A DNA stretch of 64,000 nt. Origin: Gautieria morchelliformis (taxonomy: Eukaryota; Basidiomycota; Agaricomycetes; Gomphales; Gomphaceae). The first letter of the stretch is position 1. Each line of letters opens with the position of its first letter. The DNA lies in NCBI GenBank assembly GCA_015179125.1, contig WHVA01000374.1, positions 1 to 64,000 of the forward strand. The letters are read 5' to 3'. Positions 58,702-64,000 of the stretch are shown in pieces. The notes below the pieces were generated by a model. The model was not told where the DNA came from and ran no database searches. It saw only the letters and a program-made list of their open reading frames with translations. Position numbers and translations under genes: made by a program.

Positions 58702-59841
58702 TTACGCTTTGCGTTACTCAAGACTTCGGGTCGCTACACCACTACTCGTAACTGGCGGATATTTTGAACGACTCACTAGTCAAATGTATAAATATTAAGA
58801 TGCTTGCCCAGATGATCGGTGGTTGCTTCATGTGGATCATTCGGATGCAGTTGATGGTAATTACTTTAATTGCAACAAGCCTCGCCTGCGCTTCGCTTCG
58901 GCGGATGGTTATTACGTGGGAAGAATAGAAATTCTTTTGCAAGTATACTACTTACAGAGTTAAAAAACTGATCTACTCAGAATCGGACACCGTAGGGTTT
59001 GAACTATTGAAACTACTCTCGATACCATTGACGGACCACACCATATGCACCCATAATACCTCCTGCACGTGTCCCACACAGTCCACGTTATAAAGCACAT
59101 GTGGGAGAGGTACACATTGGGTTGGCAGACATAGATGGGAAGAAAAAAAGTTAAAGGGGATATATTACGTTGGTACAGGTCCACTAAATGTCGGTGGGGA
59201 CGGCACATACCAAGGGCGTGGTAAGTACGGCGAAGGATCATGGGACGAGCGATTCTGGGAGGTATAGCAAAGATGAGAAACTTGAAAGGGGACAGGGAAA
59301 GAACAATAAGACACTGTCTTAAACCCGAAGTCAGGCGATGACCGAAAAAGGAAACATGTCGAAGTGCAGACTTTTTAAGGCAGTGTCAGCAAACCCCTGG
59401 ACGATGGTGTCGTAAGTAAGTCAGTGAAGTCATCTGGCAATGACCACCTCAAAGACACACATTAGCAGCGAAGGTAATGGTAGACATTTGGAAGAGACAA
59501 ATGGGAAAAGACCACGCTCACCACCTTATAAGTTGAGATACACAGTGACAATGTCAGAGACAGGAGGGAAACCGAGAAAGAGGCAAAAGAAGAAGAAGGA
59601 AAAGAAAGGGGCATGAAAGGCTAGGCGAGACCGTCTCAAACACGGACAAAGAAGGACAAAGCGATACGTGTCGTATGCTTAATAGAAGTCTGATCATGCA
59701 GACGGTTGGGCCGGTGTTGTGAATCCCGGGACGTGGGCGAGACCCGATACTTGGTACACGCCATGTACCAGGTAAAGGCATAAAATGACCAGAGGTCTAA
59801 CTAGTAGAAAATATTATAAGAGAATATTTGTTTGTCATCCA
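58702..59841. other. Intergenic, nothing recognised
   Basis: No coding signal. A purine-rich tract lies at about 59570-59610. Confidence 0.5.
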
Positions 59842-60770
59842 AATCACGGCGTTTTAGGGCTTGGTAATTGGTCTGAGAACCTGCAAATAAGTCAGTTTAC
59901 GTTGGTGCTTGGCAAAAGAGTAGGTGAGGTATGCAGATCTCCAAATAGGTCTGACCAATCCTATGATGCATGCACATTAGATATGCACGTCATTGATCGT
60001 GCATCTGAGTATATCACCTATTCAAACATGTAAATGCCTGAGTTAATCATATTCTAAGTGACCCTCCTTGTCAGATTAAGCCGAGTTTGCCAGAACGGCC
60101 TTGCGCATATAGTCTACTTGGAGCGCAGTGACCTACAGCCACACCTGCCTGTAACAGGTAATTAATTATATTCAAACCACTAGTTAATTTCTACACCACC
60201 CTCAGCGGAATGCCCCTCTACACATGCCACAGTAACAGGCCCAGCTAGGTCCCAGTGCTTCAAAGCATCTGGTTGAGGATCCCACTCACGGGCTGCTCGC
60301 CATTTGGTGTGATCGTGACACTGTCCTTGTGCCCCACAAGGCGGTCAATCAGCTGCCCCATCCACACGTCCTACCGCCGCATGATTGTGTCCAGTGAGCA
60401 CAACAAGCCGCCTGTCTGGCAAGAACATGACAGATGGCCCACCTGCGTTGACCTTCATGTGAAAGTTTGAACAGAAAGAGAGCAAGCCCACACAAAAACA
60501 GAAACAACTATGCACATCCTCCGCTCCATAATCGACAGCATACTATGCCCCCCTGCCCTGTCTGCATATCCCTATATGCACCATCTGTGTGCATGCATCA
60601 ATGCCAGCATCCGCATCGTAGCAGCACCGTAGCTGCCATCACCGCATCTTATCCCCGCACCCAGACACAATAAGCTGCCCATCACATGAAAAGTTGAGCG
60701 AATAGATCTCTTGCTGGTTCCCCTCTGTAAATATAGGTATTTACCTGTGTTGCCGCGAGGCAACACATAA
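59842..60770 (-). pseudogene. Dispersed repeat with WD40 (Tup1-like) relic, copy 2
   Basis: Minus-strand fragments read as decayed WD40 blades: LVGHKDSV with TITPNGEQPVSGIL at 60350-60260, and FSCDGQLIVSG-like sequence across 60690-60650. Stops and frameshifts are frequent. The region is homologous in inverted orientation to 43850-44601; the 59842-60000 part is the best preserved. Confidence 0.5.
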
Positions 60771-61329
60771 TAGCTGGTAGCTTACATAGCACCAGTGGGT
60801 CCTCGCAGACCCACTGTATAGTTCTTGCATGGGAATCCCCCGGGATTCCCCAGCTTAACTCTACTTGTAACCATCACTATATGGAAAGCCGGACTGACCA
60901 GCTTCATTTTTAGCCGCCGCACCACTGTGTCGGTCGCGATTTATCAGCGGATGGGTCGGCATGAACCCTTAGACCCCAGACATCATAATAAACACAGTCT
61001 TGGGGTGAAATAAAGGTGTACGATGAATAAAAATTTGATCATGTGCTACTCCGGTATAGGCCAAAAAAGATCGCGAAGTGAAGTTAAAACTGTACGCTAA
61101 GTGAAATTAAAACTGTAAGTGAAAAAAAAAAAAAAAATACAAATAACAGGTCCTGTTGCATTATAAGCCATCACAAAAAATATGGCTAAGTGAAATTCAG
61201 TGTGCAGTGAAAAAAAAATCCCTGGTCATGTGCTACTGCAGATCTACACCAGTGTCTTCTTCAAATGGCTCTGAGGCAAACTGTCCAAAGTCAGTGCAAA
61301 AGTGATTGCACTTGTGTTGGCCTGGAAAT
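60771..61329. other. No gene; short internal duplication
   Basis: Low-complexity and AT-rich sequence. The phrase GTCATGTGCTACT(C/G) recurs near 61038 and 61226, and AAGTGAA(A/G)TTAAAACTGTA recurs near 61078-61114. Confidence 0.45.
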
Positions 61330-61344
61330 TGTCAGGGGACACCC

Positions 61345-61465
61345 TGTTTTCCATTTCCAGTTCCGACTCCATTTCCGACTCCGCTTCCAGTTCCGATTCC
61401 ATCTCCGCCTCCGCTTTCGGAAATGATTCCGCTTCTGGCAGAACTTCCACCAGTTCTGTTCGCTT
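61345..61465. repeat. Low-complexity TTCCGACTCC/TTCCAGTTCC tract
   Basis: Irregular 6 bp-based repeats of TTCCGA, TTCCAG and CTCCGC. They give Glu/Ser-rich open frames on the minus strand that are probably not genes. Confidence 0.7.
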
Positions 61466-61741
61466 TGCCAGTTCCACTCCAATTTCCGACTTCCACTCTC
61501 GGAACAGTGTCGGAAATCAAGCGACTCGCGTAATAGGTGGCATCAAGGGTCGATCAAGGGTCAGGGAGGTCAGGAGGATGCAGGGTTGATGGCGGGTGCC
61601 AAGTATTGTCCCTGGCTGCGCAGCGTAGTATAATACGGGCTCACTGACATTGGGGGTCCTTAGACTTTTCTCTTTGGATTTCCCCTTGTCAGTTGTGTGG
61701 TAGTGTGATCTCCACAACCAGCCAGGGTTGCCCTTACAGAA

Positions 61742-62640
61742 ATGATTGCAAACCGAGTGGCCTTGATAGAAATTGTACGGGTCCGACCCTTGAGTATCGG
61801 ATCCAACCCTTGAGTATCGGATCCGACCCTTGAGTATCAGACCCGAGTGGCCTTGATAGAAATTGTAGTTGACCAGGTGGGTCCGACCCTTGAGTATCGG
61901 ACCCGAGTGGCCTTGATAGAAATTGTAGTTGACCAGGCAGGTCTGAGCCTTGAGTATCGGACCTGAGTGGCCTTGATAGAAATTGTAGTTGACCAGGCGG
62001 GCCCGACCCTTGAGTATCGGACCCGAGTGGCCTTGATAGAAATTGTAGTTGACCAGGCGGGTCCGACCCTTGAGTATCGGACCCGGGTGGCCTTGATAGA
62101 AATTGTAGTTGACCAGGTGGGCCCGACCATTGAGTATCGGACCCAAGTGGCCTTGATAGAAATTGTAGTTGACCAGGCGGGCCCAACCCTTGAGTATCGG
62201 ACCCGAGTGGCCTTGATAGAAATTGTAGTTGACCAGGCGGGTCCGACCCTTGAGTATTGGACCCGAGTGGCCTTGATAGAAATTGTAGTTGACCAGGCGG
62301 GCCCGACCATTGAGTATCGGACCCAAGTGGCCTTGATAGAAATTGTAGTTGACCAGGCAGGTCCGACCCTTGAGTATTGGACCCGAGTGGCCTTGATAGA
62401 AATTGTAGTTGACCAGGCGGGTCTGACCCTTGAGTATTGGACCCGAGTGGCCTTGATAGAAATTGTAGTTGACCAGGCAGGCCCGACCATTGAGTATCGG
62501 ACCCAAGTGGCCTTGATAGAAATTGTAGTTGACCAGGCGGGTCCGGCCCTTGAGTATTGGACCCGAGTGGCCTTGATAGAAATTGTAGTTGACCAGGCGG
62601 CCCAAAAAAAACCAGTGGCCTTGATAGAAATTGTACAGAC
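61742..62640. repeat. 60 bp minisatellite, about 14 copies
   Basis: The unit starts GAATTGTAGTTGACCAGG-like (AATTGTAGTTGACCAGGCGG) and ends GGCCTTGATAGA. Units 61861-62580 are exactly 60 bp in register with few substitutions; the first and last copies are truncated. Because 60 is a multiple of 3 and the unit has few stops, long frames stay open: up to 362 codons on the minus strand and 246 on the plus strand. They encode 20-residue repeats such as NYNFYQGHSGPILKGRTRLV. No evidence that any frame is translated. Confidence 0.92.
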
Positions 62641-62693
62641 ATACACAATTGTACTAAGGGTGCAGTTTGTCTATTATCAACCCGCAGCTGTGG

Positions 62694-64000
62694 TTACCAT
62701 TCAATAGGCTCTGCAGCTACTGACTCCTCATCAGAGAAGGGGGCATGAACCATCCCACTTCCAGCAGAAACATGTCCGCACGTTTCGGCATCTGAAGGGT
62801 CATCAGTACCAGAAGTGCCAGCTGGAAGCAGCATTGGGTCATCATTCCGGCCCCCCATGTAGTAAAAGCCATCCTCTGCGACTTCTCCATCTCCATGGGC
62901 GAGTTCATGAAGTCCTGGAGCCAGTTCCAAAGTGGGGCCCATGGGACCTACAACGGCATCCTCCAAGGCAGTAGGTGGGGTCAGGTTACAAACCTCACGC
63001 ACTCCAGTGACCATGTTAGCATATATCTCCCATATGCTATCATGCTCGATCCTCGGGCTCCTCATGCGAATGTATACCTGCTGAACCAGAGGTTCAAAAT
63101 CTGGAGGGACGAGGTGGAATACTGGATCTTGTGAAGGCGCATAGTATGCCCGTATGTCTTCAATGGCATCCTGGGTTACTCCAACCTGGGATCCTCATGG
63201 CATTAGTTCTGGAACAAAGCGATGGACAATTGGCATGAGATACCTTAAAATCCATGCTATCATACATGTGAGGTGCCTCGAAAATCAGTTGGGGACGCCC
63301 ATGCGGCAAGATTTTATTCTTGTCAGCGCGCTTGGGGGCAGTGTTGTGAGTGTCCTTCCAGGCATCCAGTTCCGCTTGCAACCACGGAATGAATAACCAG
63401 CGGAAAATAATCTAGAGGAGATTGTCAATGAACGGTGTCAGGCTTGCATGGCACAAACTCACGCATCGAGCCGGTTGTCTGGGTCATAGAGGCCAGACTG
63501 GACTCCTTGCTCCAAGAGGTCTTCAAATCCTGGGGTGAACCGCCTCCTCAGCTGAGACCAGCTGATTTCCGGTTTGACGTTGTTGTGCTTGCGCATCCAT
63601 CGATGCTGACGGGTCCCTTCTAACGATGGGTCTAGCATGTGCCGTAATGTCGTATGGGCATTTGCCACACCATAGTTCTCTGACCCTGGATCGCTTTGCG
63701 TAACCATCGGGATTCCTGAAAAAGAGTGATCAGCGATTGGAATCTATGGAAAAAATGTGCTGAAGGCATGTACTGCCTATTCTAGAGGCCTGTTCTAAAT
63801 AGTAGTGCAAGATCAGGCGCGGGTTTTTGTTTGTCCACCATACTTTCATCCATAGTATCAAACCACTGTATGGCTCGATCCCAGTGTGCAGCCACAGATT
63901 GAACCGTTTCCACTTATCATGTTGATCTATAGCCCAAATGTCATTGACCCCCGCTGCCCAGAATCGCCTTCGCTTGAGCCATTTAGCCTTGCGCTCTCGG
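62694..64000 (-). CDS. Integrase-core (rve-type) transposase, C-terminal part
   Basis: A DDE integrase-like protein of a kind common in Agaricomycete genomes, cut by the right edge. Exons read leftward: WAAGVNDIWAIDQHDKWKRF with KVWWTNKNPRLILHYYLE (first Asp, 63960-63800); MVTQSDPGSENYGVANAHTT (second Asp) and KPEISWSQLRRRFTPGFED (Glu, 41 residues later) at 63707-63459; FIPWLQAELDAWKD and KRADKNKILPHGRPQLIFEA (63400-63245). A last exon runs from about 63190 to the stop at 62694 (DAIEDIRAYYAPSQDPVFHL ... EPIEW). GT-AG introns separate them. No stop interrupts the exons seen, so it may be intact. Confidence 0.8.

Noticed and set aside
61517..62707. Several 240-360 codon frames in the 60 bp repeats
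   Set aside because: The repeat unit length is a multiple of three with few stops, so long frames on both strands are expected without selection for a protein.

Overview
The window looks like the nuclear genome of a filamentous basidiomycete, most likely an Agaricomycete. The host genes are split into many exons by 45-70 bp GT-AG introns. The gene set fits: sedolisin tripeptidyl peptidases, an expansin-like protein, Sly1, Tip41, a dynein light intermediate chain, Utp12, aspartyl aminopeptidase. The transposons also fit: Helitrons, a Crypton-like tyrosine recombinase, CACTA-like elements, an integrase-type transposase and a solo LTR. No bacterial operons, CRISPR arrays or convincing tRNA/rRNA genes were seen.

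Layout. 1-17158 is a head-to-tail array of four Helitrons, all on the minus strand and joined terminus to terminus: copy 1 (cut by the left edge), a gene-less non-autonomous copy, copy 2 (nearly full length but split by a solo LTR) and copy 3 (5' truncated). 17480-19865 holds a decayed Tc1/mariner transposase. 20000-24358 has few genes: a laccase-like relic and one unrecognised spliced gene. 24359-30339 is a compact block of conserved genes: SLY1 (-), TIP41 (-) and a dynein light intermediate chain (+), with only 49 bp between the TIP41 and dynein start codons. 31405-34082 and 44709-47386 are two near-identical, apparently intact 17-exon sedolisin genes on a duplicated block. Between them lies a Crypton-like recombinase pseudogene (36061-42759). 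It carries a 400 bp foldback MITE and a 3.1 kb CACTG-ended transposon, both in intron-like positions. The larger transposon contains fragments of a phosphomannose isomerase gene and an Obg-type GTPase gene. 48830-58701 is a second block of ordinary genes: RidA-like (+), a trans-sulfuration PLP enzyme (-), an expansin-like protein (+), UTP12 (-) and aspartyl aminopeptidase (+). 59840-62640 contains WD40 relics and a 60 bp minisatellite. 62694-64000 is the C-terminal part of an integrase-core transposase cut by the right edge.

Function. The cellular genes cover ER-Golgi SNARE control (Sly1), TOR/PP2A signalling (Tip41), dynein transport, 18S rRNA processing (Utp12), peptide turnover (sedolisins, aspartyl aminopeptidase), sulfur amino acid metabolism and cell-wall loosening. 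The RidA-like gene lies next to, and convergent with, a PLP enzyme of a class that makes the reactive enamines RidA removes. For SLY1, TIP41, the dynein chain, sedolisin A, the PLP enzyme, the expansin-like gene, UTP12 and the aminopeptidase, exon models were built by hand from splice signals and reading phase. Each sums to a whole number of codons. All family assignments come from recognising motifs by eye, not from database searches.
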